A stretch of DNA of 52,256 nucleotides, taken from assembly GCA_009782825.1 (NCBI GenBank), contig WRII01000013.1, positions 1 to 52,256 on the forward strand, in the 5' to 3' direction. The position numbers and the translations under genes were made by a program. Position 1 is the stretch's first letter; each line of letters begins with the position of its first letter. Below are positions 8,621 through 17,498 of this stretch, piece by piece. This DNA is from Peptococcaceae bacterium (GTDB lineage: Bacteria > Bacillota > Desulfitobacteriia > Desulfitobacteriales > Syntrophobotulaceae). The notes beneath the pieces were generated by a model. The model made no database searches, was not told the DNA's origin, and saw only the letters and a program-made list of their open reading frames with translations.

Positions 8621-8677
8621 GTTGAAGGATATCAACTGCGTTGAAGGATATCAACTGCGTTGAAGGATATCAACTGC
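8621..8677 (+). repeat. Three tandem 19-bp palindromic units
   Basis: The unit gttgaaggatatcaactgc occurs three times head to tail with no mismatch (8621-8639, 8640-8658, 8659-8677). Each unit holds the dyad GTTGA-n6-TCAAC. The array sits 3 bases after the nagB stop and 11 bases before the next start, so it could be a regulator-binding array, mRNA processing site or slippage product. Confidence 0.9.
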
Positions 8678-8688
8678 ATTGATGAGGT

Positions 8689-9363
8689 ATGAGCATGAAG
8701 AGAAAGATTGTGTTAAGGGGAGTGTGGGGGCTTCTGGGGCTGGTACTTGCAGCCGGCTTGGTTGTTGTGGGGATCAATGTGATGATGGTGCAGACAAGCA
8801 AGCCATATATCTTGGGCGCGGAGCAGGCGAAAGGGGTGCAGGCGGACTGTGTCCTGATTTTGGGCGCCGGGGTATGGGGCGAGACGATGAGCTGGGATCT
8901 GCAAGATAGGGTGAATGTGGGCATCGATCTGTACCAAGCCGGAGCGGCAAAAAAGATCCTGATGAGCGGTGACCACAGCCGTGTTAACTACGACGAAGTT
9001 AACGCCATGAAAAACCATGCTCTTGAGCGCGGTGTGCCTGCTGAAGATGTTTTTCTGGATCATGCGGGGTTTACGACTTATGAATCCATGTATCGTGCTC
9101 GGGACATCTTTTTATGCCAAAAAATTATCATAGTCACTCAGGGGTACCATATGGGGCGCGCTCTGTATACGGCTCGCAATTTGGGTCTTGAAGCCTATGG
9201 TGTGACGGCGGATCTTCGGGAATATCAATACATGGAAACGAATCTCTGGCGGGAACGGTTAGCCCGGGTCAAAGCTTTTGGCATGGGGATCGTCAAACCT
9301 AAGCCGACTTTTTTGGGCAAGACTATTCCGATAAGTGGCAGCGGACTGGAGAGTCAGGATTAA
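8689..9363 (+). CDS. SanA/YdcF-like DUF218 membrane protein
   Basis: A 224-residue protein with an N-terminal membrane helix (about 8-30) and an extracytoplasmic DUF218 domain. The SanA-like signatures are DCVLILGAGVWG, DRVNVGIDLYQAG, KILMSGDHSRVNYDEV, TTYESMYRARDIF and IIVTQGYHMGRALY. SanA relatives affect envelope permeability; ElyC is concerned with envelope polysaccharide. No specific reaction can be assigned here. Two close starts exist: ATG 8689 and ATG 8695. Confidence 0.85.
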   Translation: MSMKRKIVLRGVWGLLGLVLAAGLVVVGINVMMVQTSKPYILGAEQAKGVQADCVLILGAGVWGETMSWDLQDRVNVGIDLYQAGAAKKILMSGDHSRVNYDEVNAMKNHALERGVPAEDVFLDHAGFTTYESMYRARDIFLCQKIIIVTQGYHMGRALYTARNLGLEAYGVTADLREYQYMETNLWRERLARVKAFGMGIVKPKPTFLGKTIPISGSGLESQD

Positions 9364-9388
9364 AGGATTAAGGGGCTGCCCACTCCCA

Positions 9389-9487
9389 ATGCGGGCTTTG
9401 CCCGCAAGTGGTCAGTGGTTAGTGGTCAGTGGTCAGTATTGGATTTTCTTGGTACCTTATGGACGCTTCGCGTCCATAAGGTACCAA
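9389..9487 (+). repeat. Dispersed hairpin element, copy 1
   Basis: Modules in order: a GCGGGC-tttGCCCGC hairpin, several GTGGTCAGTGGTTAGT-like words, ATTGGATTTTCTTG, then a perfect 18-bp stem-loop (9449-9487) around GACGC-ttc-GCGTC. The same modules recur at 38178-38268 and, reversed, at 38405-38502. It lies about 25 bases after the DUF218 gene. Confidence 0.85.
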
Positions 9488-9556
9488 GGGGGGGCAGACA
9501 CGCCCTAATCATGTTGTTTTCATGTATATAAAATAAAACTCCTCATAGCTGGATAC

Positions 9557-9607
9557 GTTATATTCCATACAATGCTATATTCCATACAATGCTATATTCC
9601 ATACTAT
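9557..9607 (+). repeat. Three tandem 17-bp repeats upstream of the response regulator
   Basis: The unit gctatattccatacaat is present three times (9557, 9574, 9591), with one change in the first unit (gt for gc) and one in the last (ctat for caat). It ends about 55 bases before the response-regulator start, where a promoter or regulator-binding array would be expected. Confidence 0.85.
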
Positions 9608-9662
9608 GAATGCATGAACGTGATGATAGCGTACATCCCACTTTATGGGGAGGAAAATGCAC

Positions 9663-10352
9663 ATGGATAATCATTTGGCTAATCATTGGTATTTACTATG
9701 GGTCGACAAGGATCATACACTACAGGCTAACAATCAGAAAATATTGGAGCAACAGGGGTATAAAATCCGGCAGGCCTTTACACTGGCTGAAGCACGGTCT
9801 ATCATCGTTAGAGAACAGCCCCACGTTATCATCCTTGACATCCTGTTACCGGATGGAAACGGATTGGATTTCCTTTGTGAGGTTCGGAAAACTTCAAATG
9901 TCCCGGTACTGATACTTACTGCGATGAATACGCCCGCCGATGTCATAAAAGGGCTGAAAGCCGGGGGCGACACCTACCTGCCTAAACCTTATGAACTTCC
10001 GGTATTTCTTACACACCTGGAGGCACTTTTGCGTCGGGCATCCATTGTTCCTGATACGATTGTATTCGGCCCATACAGGCTGGAGCCTATGTCGTGCACC
10101 GCATATCTGAACGGCGAGAATATGTTTCTGGCACAAAAAGAATTTGCTCTGCTCCAACAATTCCTACAACATCCGGACAAAACAATGAACGCAGAGTATC
10201 TGTATAAAAAGGCATGGGGGCGGCCGATGGCAGGTGATCCGCGGGCACTGGGCAATGCGGTTTCACGGTTGCGGCAGAAAATGAAAGGATGCGGCTATAC
10301 TATTTCAGCTGAATACGGAAACGGGTATCGTTTTGAGCATGGCGACCCATAA
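9663..10352 (+). CDS. OmpR-family response regulator (orphan)
   Basis: A two-domain DNA-binding regulator. The receiver domain (about 8-120) shows the acidic pair in LLWVDKDH, the phospho-acceptor Asp in ILDILLPDGNG, LTAMNT and the conserved Lys in LPKPYE. The C-terminal winged helix (about 130-228) ends ISAEYGNGYRF. The ATG at 9663 is chosen because GGGGAGG lies 9 nt upstream; ATG 9657 is an alternative. No histidine kinase is nearby, so its partner is elsewhere. Three 17-bp repeats just upstream may be its own binding array. It may regulate the clostripain gene that follows by 117 bp. Confidence 0.9.
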   Translation: MDNHLANHWYLLWVDKDHTLQANNQKILEQQGYKIRQAFTLAEARSIIVREQPHVIILDILLPDGNGLDFLCEVRKTSNVPVLILTAMNTPADVIKGLKAGGDTYLPKPYELPVFLTHLEALLRRASIVPDTIVFGPYRLEPMSCTAYLNGENMFLAQKEFALLQQFLQHPDKTMNAEYLYKKAWGRPMAGDPRALGNAVSRLRQKMKGCGYTISAEYGNGYRFEHGDP

Positions 10353-10469
10353 ATCTAATCTAATAATAATGATACAGGTTGAATGCAGGCTGAATTCCAT
10401 CATTTTTGAGAGGATTCAATTTCTTTTAGTCCCTACTTGTATAATGTATCTAAAGGAGGGGTGACTATT

Positions 10470-12482
10470 ATGAGAAAATTATTATTAGTTGTATTTATTA
10501 TTGTGAATTTATTCACTCTTGCATCTTGTTCGGACGTAACCAGTTACGAAAACATTGATTTGATGGGCACTCTACACAAGGAAGGAGATACCTGGGCAAT
10601 TTACTGGTATCTGTGCGGAAGCGACCTGGAAAGCGAGGGCGGCTTTGCCTCTGCAGACTTGGAAGAGATGCTGGAAGTTGTCTTGCCGGAAGAAGTGACG
10701 GTAGTCGTTGAAACCGGCGGCGCTGCGCAGTGGCACAATGAAGCCGTACAGGATAGCGCCTCATGCCGCTTTTTATACAGAGGAGATCAATTTGAGCTGC
10801 TGGACGTTCTCTCGCAGCGCAATATGGGTGACAGCAAGACGTTGGAGGATTTCCTGCGTTTTTGCAACACGGAATACCCAGCTGACCATCAGGCAGTGAT
10901 CATATGGAACCATGGCGGCGGCAGTCTGTCTGGCGCGGCTTTTGACGAGCTTTATGAAATGGATTCACTTTCGCTCACGGAAATGCATACGGCCTTTGAT
11001 AATGTTTTCTCGCTTTCTGAGGATAACCCGCCCCTTGAAATGATCGGCTTTGACGCCTGTCTGATGGCTACCATAGATACAGCCAATAATTTTCGCGATA
11101 TCGCTCGATATATGGTCGCTTCCGAAGAATCCGAGCCAGGGTGCGGCTGGGATTATACAGGGTTTTTAAAAGCCCTGGCGGATGAGCCCCGCCTAAATGG
11201 GGCCATGCTCGGCAAAGTGATCTGCGATACGTACGCCGCCGGATGCTCGGCTATTTGGCAGGATGGTGAGATAACGTTGTCTGTAATTGATTTAACGCGC
11301 ATCGGCCCCCTGTTGGCAGCCTATCATAATACGGGTGTCGAGGCGTTGGCAGCGGCGTGTGATGACCCCGAATTTTTAAGCTATTTCGGGCGAGGGGCCG
11401 ACTCCGCCGAAAAATATGGCCCAAACGATAAAAGCGAAGGGTACACCAATATGGTAGACTTTGGAGATCTCTCGCAGGTGTCTTCCGGCTATCTGCCTAA
11501 AACTGCACATACAGTTGACAGGGCCCTTAAGAACTGCGTGGTATACACAATAAATGGTTCTTACCGGTCACAGGCCAGAGGATTGTCCTGTTATTATCCC
11601 TATGATATGGGATCTGAAAGTTTTAAGTTTTACTCTCAAGTATCGGCCAGTCCGGCAAGATGCTATTTATATGAATTTCTTATCACGGGGCAGCTTACAC
11701 AGGAAGGATCTAAATACGCCCAAACCATGCAATATATGACAATGCCTGAATTTAAGCCCCCATCCGCGCCGCGGATTGGGGTTCAGGATACCCTGCCTGT
11801 TGTCCCGTCTATTCAGGGTATCGATTTGGAAGATTACCCTGTCAGTGTAGACCAAGACGGGAGCGCGACACTGAATATAGGCACGCAGAACGCGAATGTT
11901 TTATCAGGGGTCTATTTTGAGCTTGCCTATTACAGCGAAGAAAACGATATTATCCTACTCCTCGGTCGGGACAATGACATTGATGCTGATTGGGAAAATG
12001 GTATATTTCGCGATAATTTTCGAGGGGTTTGGGGTGCGATCGACGGTAATATCGTATATATGGAGCTAACTTATGAATGTGATGATTATGTTTTATTTTC
12101 AGTGCCGATTATCTTAAACGGTGAGGAATGCTCTTTGCGGGTGTGCTATAATTACACCCGCGAAAAATATGAAATCTTAGGGGCCCGCCGGGGTCTTGAC
12201 GACAACGGCATGTCGGATAAGAATCTTATCACGCTAAAGCCCGGGGATACGGTCACGACACTACATTATATTCTCAGCCTCTCGGGCGATGAAGATGCGC
12301 CGCAGCAGGTCGAGATGGACACTTTTACAGTCACACAGACAACATCCTTCGCGGAGGAGAATCTCGGAGACGGCACGTTTGTGCTGTGTTTCGAAATGGT
12401 AGACGCGAGGAACAACTCCATGTACGCCACTCCCGTATATATAACGGTAGAGAACTCTATGATTTATATTGAAACCGAGTAG
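10470..12482 (+). CDS. Clostripain-family (C11) cysteine peptidase, lipoprotein
   Basis: About 670 residues from the ATG at 10470, which has AAAGGAGGGG 9 nt upstream. The N-terminus is a lipoprotein signal ending LFTLASC, so the mature protein is lipid-anchored outside the cell. The peptidase core shows IWNHGGGS, with the catalytic His, and IGFDACLMA, with the catalytic Cys, as in clostripain/C11 and gingipain-clan enzymes that cut after Arg or Lys. The C-terminal 250 residues look like beta-sandwich domains. Function beyond surface proteolysis is unknown; no maturation or inhibitor gene lies next to it. Confidence 0.85.
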   Translation: MRKLLLVVFIIVNLFTLASCSDVTSYENIDLMGTLHKEGDTWAIYWYLCGSDLESEGGFASADLEEMLEVVLPEEVTVVVETGGAAQWHNEAVQDSASCRFLYRGDQFELLDVLSQRNMGDSKTLEDFLRFCNTEYPADHQAVIIWNHGGGSLSGAAFDELYEMDSLSLTEMHTAFDNVFSLSEDNPPLEMIGFDACLMATIDTANNFRDIARYMVASEESEPGCGWDYTGFLKALADEPRLNGAMLGKVICDTYAAGCSAIWQDGEITLSVIDLTRIGPLLAAYHNTGVEALAAACDDPEFLSYFGRGADSAEKYGPNDKSEGYTNMVDFGDLSQVSSGYLPKTAHTVDRALKNCVVYTINGSYRSQARGLSCYYPYDMGSESFKFYSQVSASPARCYLYEFLITGQLTQEGSKYAQTMQYMTMPEFKPPSAPRIGVQDTLPVVPSIQGIDLEDYPVSVDQDGSATLNIGTQNANVLSGVYFELAYYSEENDIILLLGRDNDIDADWENGIFRDNFRGVWGAIDGNIVYMELTYECDDYVLFSVPIILNGEECSLRVCYNYTREKYEILGARRGLDDNGMSDKNLITLKPGDTVTTLHYILSLSGDEDAPQQVEMDTFTVTQTTSFAEENLGDGTFVLCFEMVDARNNSMYATPVYITVENSMIYIETE

Positions 12483-12498
12483 ATTTTATCAAGCAGGA

Positions 12499-14727
12499 TT
12501 AATTGCGGGGATGAATCCTAATCACAGCATCAAGTCTATTGAACTTTGCTTTGATAGAATCAGCTGTCGCTTGCGACACACCAGAAACAAGTATCTTGGG
12601 CACAGATTCTACAAGGTTTTGCGTTTCCCGGAAGGGGAGACCGGTGATTTCACGCACAACTTTCATGACTTGGAAACTGTCACCATCGATTTCAATTAAT
12701 TCAACATCATAAGTTGTTCTTGGCGACATGCGATTCGCACCATGAGGCCTATCCTTGATGGGTCTTTCGGGTCTTTGCTCTCTAACCTGTCTTTGTCCTA
12801 TGGAAGCTTCTTTATTTGTCATGGGCCTATTTGTCATGGGCCTATTTGTCATGGGCCTATTTGTCATGGGCCTATTTGTCATGGGCCTACCTGTCATGGG
12901 CCTATCTGTCATGGGCCTATCTGTCATGGGCCTATCATCTGTCATGGGCCTATCTGTCGTGGGCCTATTTGTCATGGATCTTCTCTCCGTCATGGATCCA
13001 TCCGTCATCGATCTATCCGTCATTGATCCATCTGTCATCGATCTTCTACTTGTCATGGATCTTCTATCTGTCATCGATCGATCTGTCATCAATCTTCTTT
13101 CTGCCATAGACTTATCTGCCATGGACCTATCTGCCATAGATCCATTTGTCATGGATCTTCTTTCTGTCATGGATCCATTTGTCATGGATCTTCTTTCTGT
13201 CATAGATCTTTCTGTCATAGGCGGTCTACCTGACACAGGGCCGCCTGGAAGAGGCTGTTTTCTGGAAGGAGAAACTGACCTGTCTCGTGGCAAATCAGAG
13301 GCAGACATACGAGAAGATTTCTTGGCCGATACTTCATCCATGGTTTCTCGTTGGGGTGGGGACCAGGGCGAAGGCTGATATCTGTCAGGGGTTGTTTCAC
13401 GAGATCTGGGGGAGATCTGATTTTGAAGATTCTGAGCAGGATCCTTATGGGAGGACCCTTTATGGGGTCGATCCTTATGGGATCCAAGCTTCTTGCTGCG
13501 TTTGGCAGTTGTTTCGGGAAGGCTGGTAAGTTCTTTATGCTCAGAGGTTTCCCAAAGTGAGGCGACTTTACTCGGATCGTCTGGAGTTGGGCGGTTGTGA
13601 GGGTGAGAACGTCTTTCCGAATCTTGAGTAGCCTTTCTGGCGGCAGCCCCTCTTGCCATAATACCTTGAGGCGGCCCCTCCTCGACCTTCACAGCCTTCC
13701 TGCCGACGGTTCTTCCGTCAACAGCAACCCCTCTTGAGGCGGTTTCTCGAGCGGCGGCTCCCCGGGCAGCTATACCTCTTTTCTCAGCAGGTTCTCGGGA
13801 TGCGGCCTCTCTTGCTGATACTTCCTCATTACGGTCAACAGATCCTGATGACAAAGGTCTGGGAGGGGAAACTGGGGGTGGGGGTGGGGGTGGGGCAGCA
13901 GAATCCGGATGCGCAAATTCTGCTCGTAAAGAAGGAGAAACAGGGCGGGCTTGATCCAGAGGAACAGAAGAGGGGGAAGGGCGAACAGGAACACCCGCAG
14001 GAGAAGAGGCCTCATTTATATCTGAAATATTTCCCATGTCTGAAGTATTTCCGCTCAAAATGTTTTTATTGGCGGATAGGCTTTCCCAAAGGGGCGGAGG
14101 CTCCTTAGACGAATACTGTCCGTTTACGGCATCTTGGGAATTGAAGGTCGCCTTATCCATGGTTTTTTCATTCCATTTTATTTCAGGAACATTTTTAGCT
14201 TTGACGGTTTCAAAGTCGTGAAGATTTTTATGATAGATGTTATTGGCTTCTATGGTCACAGCCACGGAAAGGGCGAACCCCAATCCAACGGGAAGAAGCC
14301 CATACAAGAGCACCAGAGTCGAAACTTCCGTGATGGGAAGCAATAAAACAGCGATGGTAATGGGAATAGCTAAGCAGAATAATAACACTATGCTTAGAAC
14401 TCCCCATAGCCATAACCCATCAAAAATAGTTTTAGGGGATTGATTGGGCTTCCATGACCAGTACTGAACTTTTTTGCAGGATGGACATCTCACATTGGCG
14501 TTCAAAAAGTAGTATTTTCTTTCGGAAAAGGCTTGCTGATAGCCAACCAGCGGCACCTGAGAGGGTTTCGCGCTAAATATCTCCTCAAGATCCTGTTTTT
14601 GGCCTGCCCGGGAGGAAGGGTCCCCCTTCAGGAGATCAGATGACCCCATCTTGGATTGCCATGGCGTAATATGCCCGCAGTATTCACAAGCAAACCGATA
14701 CGAAAACAGTTCGACTTTTTTTCCCAT
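12499..14727 (-). CDS. Membrane protein with zinc-ribbon cysteines, Met/Thr/Arg repeat and L7/L12-like C-terminus
   Basis: A 742-residue protein not recognised as a whole. The N-terminus has two Cys pairs (CEYC near 15 and CPSC near 81) that probably form a split zinc ribbon. Two membrane helices follow (about 107-133 and 136-162). Residues 200-640 are disordered: Pro-rich, then Arg/Ala-rich (REAASREPAEK, ARGAAAR), then dozens of short MTDR/MTER/MTNRP units. The last about 68 residues (FQVMKVVREITGLPFRETQN, then LVESVPKILVSGVSQATAD) match the C-terminal domain of ribosomal protein L7/L12, which contacts translation factors on ribosomes. It converges on the clostripain gene. Confidence 0.65.
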   Translation of the reverse strand: MGKKVELFSYRFACEYCGHITPWQSKMGSSDLLKGDPSSRAGQKQDLEEIFSAKPSQVPLVGYQQAFSERKYYFLNANVRCPSCKKVQYWSWKPNQSPKTIFDGLWLWGVLSIVLLFCLAIPITIAVLLLPITEVSTLVLLYGLLPVGLGFALSVAVTIEANNIYHKNLHDFETVKAKNVPEIKWNEKTMDKATFNSQDAVNGQYSSKEPPPLWESLSANKNILSGNTSDMGNISDINEASSPAGVPVRPSPSSVPLDQARPVSPSLRAEFAHPDSAAPPPPPPPVSPPRPLSSGSVDRNEEVSAREAASREPAEKRGIAARGAAARETASRGVAVDGRTVGRKAVKVEEGPPQGIMARGAAARKATQDSERRSHPHNRPTPDDPSKVASLWETSEHKELTSLPETTAKRSKKLGSHKDRPHKGSSHKDPAQNLQNQISPRSRETTPDRYQPSPWSPPQRETMDEVSAKKSSRMSASDLPRDRSVSPSRKQPLPGGPVSGRPPMTERSMTERRSMTNGSMTERRSMTNGSMADRSMADKSMAERRLMTDRSMTDRRSMTSRRSMTDGSMTDRSMTDGSMTERRSMTNRPTTDRPMTDDRPMTDRPMTDRPMTGRPMTNRPMTNRPMTNRPMTNRPMTNKEASIGQRQVREQRPERPIKDRPHGANRMSPRTTYDVELIEIDGDSFQVMKVVREITGLPFRETQNLVESVPKILVSGVSQATADSIKAKFNRLDAVIRIHPRN
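12800..13230. repeat. Long degenerate tandem repeat inside the membrane-protein gene
   Basis: On the plus strand the 15-base word TGTCATGGGCCTATT repeats nearly exactly about ten times (12820-12975), then loosens into TGTCATGGATCTTCT-like units to about 13210. Read in the gene's sense it gives MTNRPMT, MTDRPMT and MTDRRSMT units. The unit length is a multiple of three, so gain or loss of units would keep the frame. Confidence 0.9.
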
Positions 14728-14831
14728 AAGAACATTCTCCCATAAGAGTGATCATAAAGCAACCCTCTGCTTTACCTGTATTCGTAAAAACTGCACATAT
14801 ACCTTCATCGTCATATTCTTTCTCCTGACTC

Positions 14832-16445
14832 CTACTCTAAAACTACCGGTATCCCTTGTGGACTTGTTACAGTATATTTCACTGTCATAGACTTCGATTC
14901 AGCTGGCTCCAAGGTGAACTTCCATGTCAGAATACCAGTATCCTGAACCATATCCGCCTCCGAAATCTCTATCACATTTACAGTAATTTGTTTGTTTGCC
15001 GAAATTGGAACCTGATCCTTCAGCTCAATTTCAATAGGAAAGGGTTTCAGGTTGCGTACCGTGAGTTCCCACTGGCGGGTTTGTTTCATATTTCCACCGG
15101 TCAATGTCTTGGCCGTAAAATCTTTGCCGCGAATCCGAGTTACAATTACCGATTTATCCGGCCCCAGCGATAGGTCCATTGTCTCATCAGCCCGGAGCGG
15201 ATCAATATGGGTTTTGCCTACATAGCGGTTCTCAAAAAAAACAGTGGCTTCACCGGCAACAAGGTTCAAGTGTTCCCACCCACTGACCGCAGCTAACAGG
15301 AACACTTCGCGCTCCAGCTTGCGAATGCTGTAATAGCGGTATTTTGCCGGTAAAGAATGCTCCACAATCTTCACATCCTGTCCCTCATCGCCGGATGCGA
15401 GGGTATAAGGTGCGGTAATCGTATATTCTACACTGGTTATTGAGTCAGTCGTCTTCACAGCCGATTCCGGTCCCTCTGGGATCGCAGGCAGCTCCCCGGT
15501 ATACATAAGGGCTATGGCCTCATCTTCAGTAAACAGCCCTTCTTCTACATGCGCTGCCGACGAGTAGCGGCGGCGGGATAAGGAAGGTTTCACCAGCAAT
15601 TCTTTCTGAAAATCAAGATGCCACGGGTGCAGCTCAGGGCATGTGCCGTTTAGACTGGGATTTCCGGTGGAAAGGCTTAATTTAACATTTTCCCAGGTCT
15701 CCCCGGAATTTTGCGAGATTCTCCCTTTATAATATAAGGATATGTCGCTGGAAACATCTTTGACCCGGATATCATAAAATGGCTTCCAACTTGCCTTGTT
15801 GACAAAATAGGATAGGGCCAATGTTTTTTCAGAAACGGTGTCATCACTCTCTTCATCCAGTGAAACCGTAACGGTAACATCGCTTACGGGTTCAGGCTTC
15901 TTTTGGTCAAAGCTGCCAAGCTGGCTCCGAACCGCGTCAATTTGAGTATTTAGATCCTCTATCTGCTCTTGGCATGTCATACGCACATCCCGGATAACAG
16001 ACATCCTTTCGTTGTAGAATAAGACAGTGGACTTTAGGTCTTCCGCCTTCAACCCTGACTCTTGACCGGCAATCTCCATGTTTTTAGCAAACAGGGTTTC
16101 TTCCAAAGCCCCCAGTTCGATTTTGTTTTTTTCCCGGAGCAGGTGACTCTCCAAGTCCTTCAGTTTCTTCCGAAGGGCTGTGATTTCCTCAGTCTGATCC
16201 TCAGGCTGCAGATGATTTATTGCGTATTCAACTGAACGGATGGCTACACCGTCTTCGGTAGAGACTTGGATGCTCTCTGATTCCAGTTCGGCAGGTAATC
16301 CCGCAAATACAAAGCTCTGTACACCTGCGGTAAGTGGCAGCCTGGCGGTTCGGGTAACCTGCGCACCGGATAAATAAACCATCACCTCGGAGATCTGGCT
16401 TTCAATGGAGATTGATGTTAAAGTCGTCTTTTTCAAAGATATCAT
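14832..16445 (-). CDS. DUF4139/DUF4140 protein, mucoidy inhibitor MuiA-like
   Basis: A 537-residue protein matching the MuiA layout: an N-terminal strand-rich DUF4140 part (VMVYLSGAQVTRTARLPL, AGLPAELE), a coiled coil at about 90-180 (ITALRKKLKDLESHLLREK), and the large DUF4139 domain (LALSYFVNKASWKPFYDIRV, then GETWENVKLSLSTG). No signal peptide is seen. The function is not known; the name comes from an effect on mucoid exopolysaccharide. The ATG at 16445 directly abuts AAAAAAGG; the in-frame TTG at 16436 has better spacing and may be the real start. Confidence 0.85.
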   Translation of the reverse strand: MISLKKTTLTSISIESQISEVMVYLSGAQVTRTARLPLTAGVQSFVFAGLPAELESESIQVSTEDGVAIRSVEYAINHLQPEDQTEEITALRKKLKDLESHLLREKNKIELGALEETLFAKNMEIAGQESGLKAEDLKSTVLFYNERMSVIRDVRMTCQEQIEDLNTQIDAVRSQLGSFDQKKPEPVSDVTVTVSLDEESDDTVSEKTLALSYFVNKASWKPFYDIRVKDVSSDISLYYKGRISQNSGETWENVKLSLSTGNPSLNGTCPELHPWHLDFQKELLVKPSLSRRRYSSAAHVEEGLFTEDEAIALMYTGELPAIPEGPESAVKTTDSITSVEYTITAPYTLASGDEGQDVKIVEHSLPAKYRYYSIRKLEREVFLLAAVSGWEHLNLVAGEATVFFENRYVGKTHIDPLRADETMDLSLGPDKSVIVTRIRGKDFTAKTLTGGNMKQTRQWELTVRNLKPFPIEIELKDQVPISANKQITVNVIEISEADMVQDTGILTWKFTLEPAESKSMTVKYTVTSPQGIPVVLE

Positions 16446-16565
16446 CCTTTTTTATGGTATGTATTTTTATATTAGCATAGCATTGTTCAAAGAGCTCGTC
16501 AATGTGAGAATTAGGATTATACCTATCGATATATGATATTATAGAGACAATACGCCGGAAAGCGA

Positions 16566-17249
16566 GTGTTAAAACTGCGACTGTCAACACCCCTATCAGA
16601 TATAAATAGCCAACCCTCAGCGGCCACCGGAGTTTTGCTCATAGGAGGACACAGCCGACGCATGGGCAAGGATAAACTGGGGTTGATGTTGAACGGACAA
16701 ACCTTGGCTGACCGGGGAATAGCTGTTTTGCACACATGCTTTAAGGAAGTTCTCATCAGTATGCGGCCTGGTCAAGCAGATATCTTTCAGCTGTCTGAAA
16801 AATTAATCGGCAGACCCACCTTAATTGAAGATCCGATTCCCAACAAAGGCCCTTTGGGAGCCTTATATGCTGCTCTGCAGGCGTCGGCCCATGACTGGGT
16901 CTTTCTTGCAGCCTGCGACATGCCGTGCTTTTCACCTGACAGCATCCGTGAATTAGCTCAATTTTTACCGCGAACTCATGATAAAAATCCGCCTCAGGCT
17001 GATGAAAAACCCCGCCCACAATTGATTGTGGCCCGCGCTCACGGAATCTATCAAATGCTGCATGGATTTTATCATCGGTCCCTTCTGCCCATTGTGCAAG
17101 AACATCTTATCCATAACCGTCTCAAGCTTTCCGACCTCATCCCCGAAGGTCATGCGCACATCGTGGATTGGCGGACAGATGAGGCGTGTTTTAAAAACAT
17201 CAATACCCCACAGGAGTGGGAAGAATTTTTGGCCAAAGCAAAAGAGTGA
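16566..17249 (+). CDS. mobA: Molybdenum cofactor guanylyltransferase
   Basis: Attaches GMP to molybdopterin to form the guanine dinucleotide cofactor needed by DMSO-reductase-family enzymes. The nucleotide-binding motif LIGGHSRRMGKDK starts near residue 25, followed by NKGPLGALYAAL and LAACDMPCFSPDSI, with the conserved Asp, as in MobA. At 227 residues it is slightly longer than the usual about 195. The start is a GTG at 16566 with a poor ribosome site. It lies far from the other Mo genes of this window but should serve the reductases at 34971-37583 and 38501-40831. Confidence 0.9.
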   Translation: MLKLRLSTPLSDINSQPSAATGVLLIGGHSRRMGKDKLGLMLNGQTLADRGIAVLHTCFKEVLISMRPGQADIFQLSEKLIGRPTLIEDPIPNKGPLGALYAALQASAHDWVFLAACDMPCFSPDSIRELAQFLPRTHDKNPPQADEKPRPQLIVARAHGIYQMLHGFYHRSLLPIVQEHLIHNRLKLSDLIPEGHAHIVDWRTDEACFKNINTPQEWEEFLAKAKE

Positions 17250-17498
17250 TCCTCTTAATAGGGAATATTTTCATGCGAAAAAGGGATTGACAATACGACC
17301 CTGATATTATATACTGATTTCAGTTTTAATAAAGTTTAATTTACGATAAAACGTCTTTGATATCTGTTGACATATCTTTTTATTGCATTATAACTATCGT
17401 AAATTTTACCCTTGAGATACTTAATTTGAGTCCTTGACTCAGTAGGCTTGAGAAAATTTTCACAATCAAAAGGAGACCAGACAGACAAAAAGGAGGAC
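17250..17498 (+). promoter_or_regulatory. Pilus promoter region with two sigma-A promoters and a flanking inverted repeat
   Basis: Promoter 1 is TTGACA 17287-17292, 17-bp spacer, TATACT 17310-17315. Promoter 2 is TTGACA 17367-17372, 16-bp spacer, TATAAC 17389-17394. An exact 11-bp inverted repeat, AATTTACGATA at 17338-17348 and TATCGTAAATT at 17395-17405, encloses promoter 2. The repeat could be an operator pair, a cruciform or, less likely given the 46-bp gap, an invertible switch. AAGGAGG lies at 17490-17496 before the first pilus gene. Confidence 0.7.

Noticed and set aside
9610..9912. 100-residue frame overlapping the response regulator start
   Set aside because: It is the shifted frame of the receiver domain, ends inside it and has no family resemblance.
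12800..13000. CRISPR-like impression of regular repeats
   Set aside because: Units are 15 bp and contiguous with no unique spacers, and they lie in a coding frame. The 12-bp array at 21603 and the 17- and 19-bp arrays also lack spacers.
12742..13378. Long plus-strand frames of repeats (FVMGLFVMGL and WAYLSWAYLS types) opposite the membrane-protein gene
   Set aside because: They are open in several frames only because the 15-bp repeat lacks stops. The minus-strand frame has conserved domains at both ends and a clear start; the plus frames have no ribosome site or domain.
16566..17249. Generic nucleotidyltransferase (MocA or IspD-like) instead of MobA
   Set aside because: The GGHSRRMGKDK loop and NKGPLGAL are MobA-like, and several Mo enzymes nearby need the guanylated cofactor.
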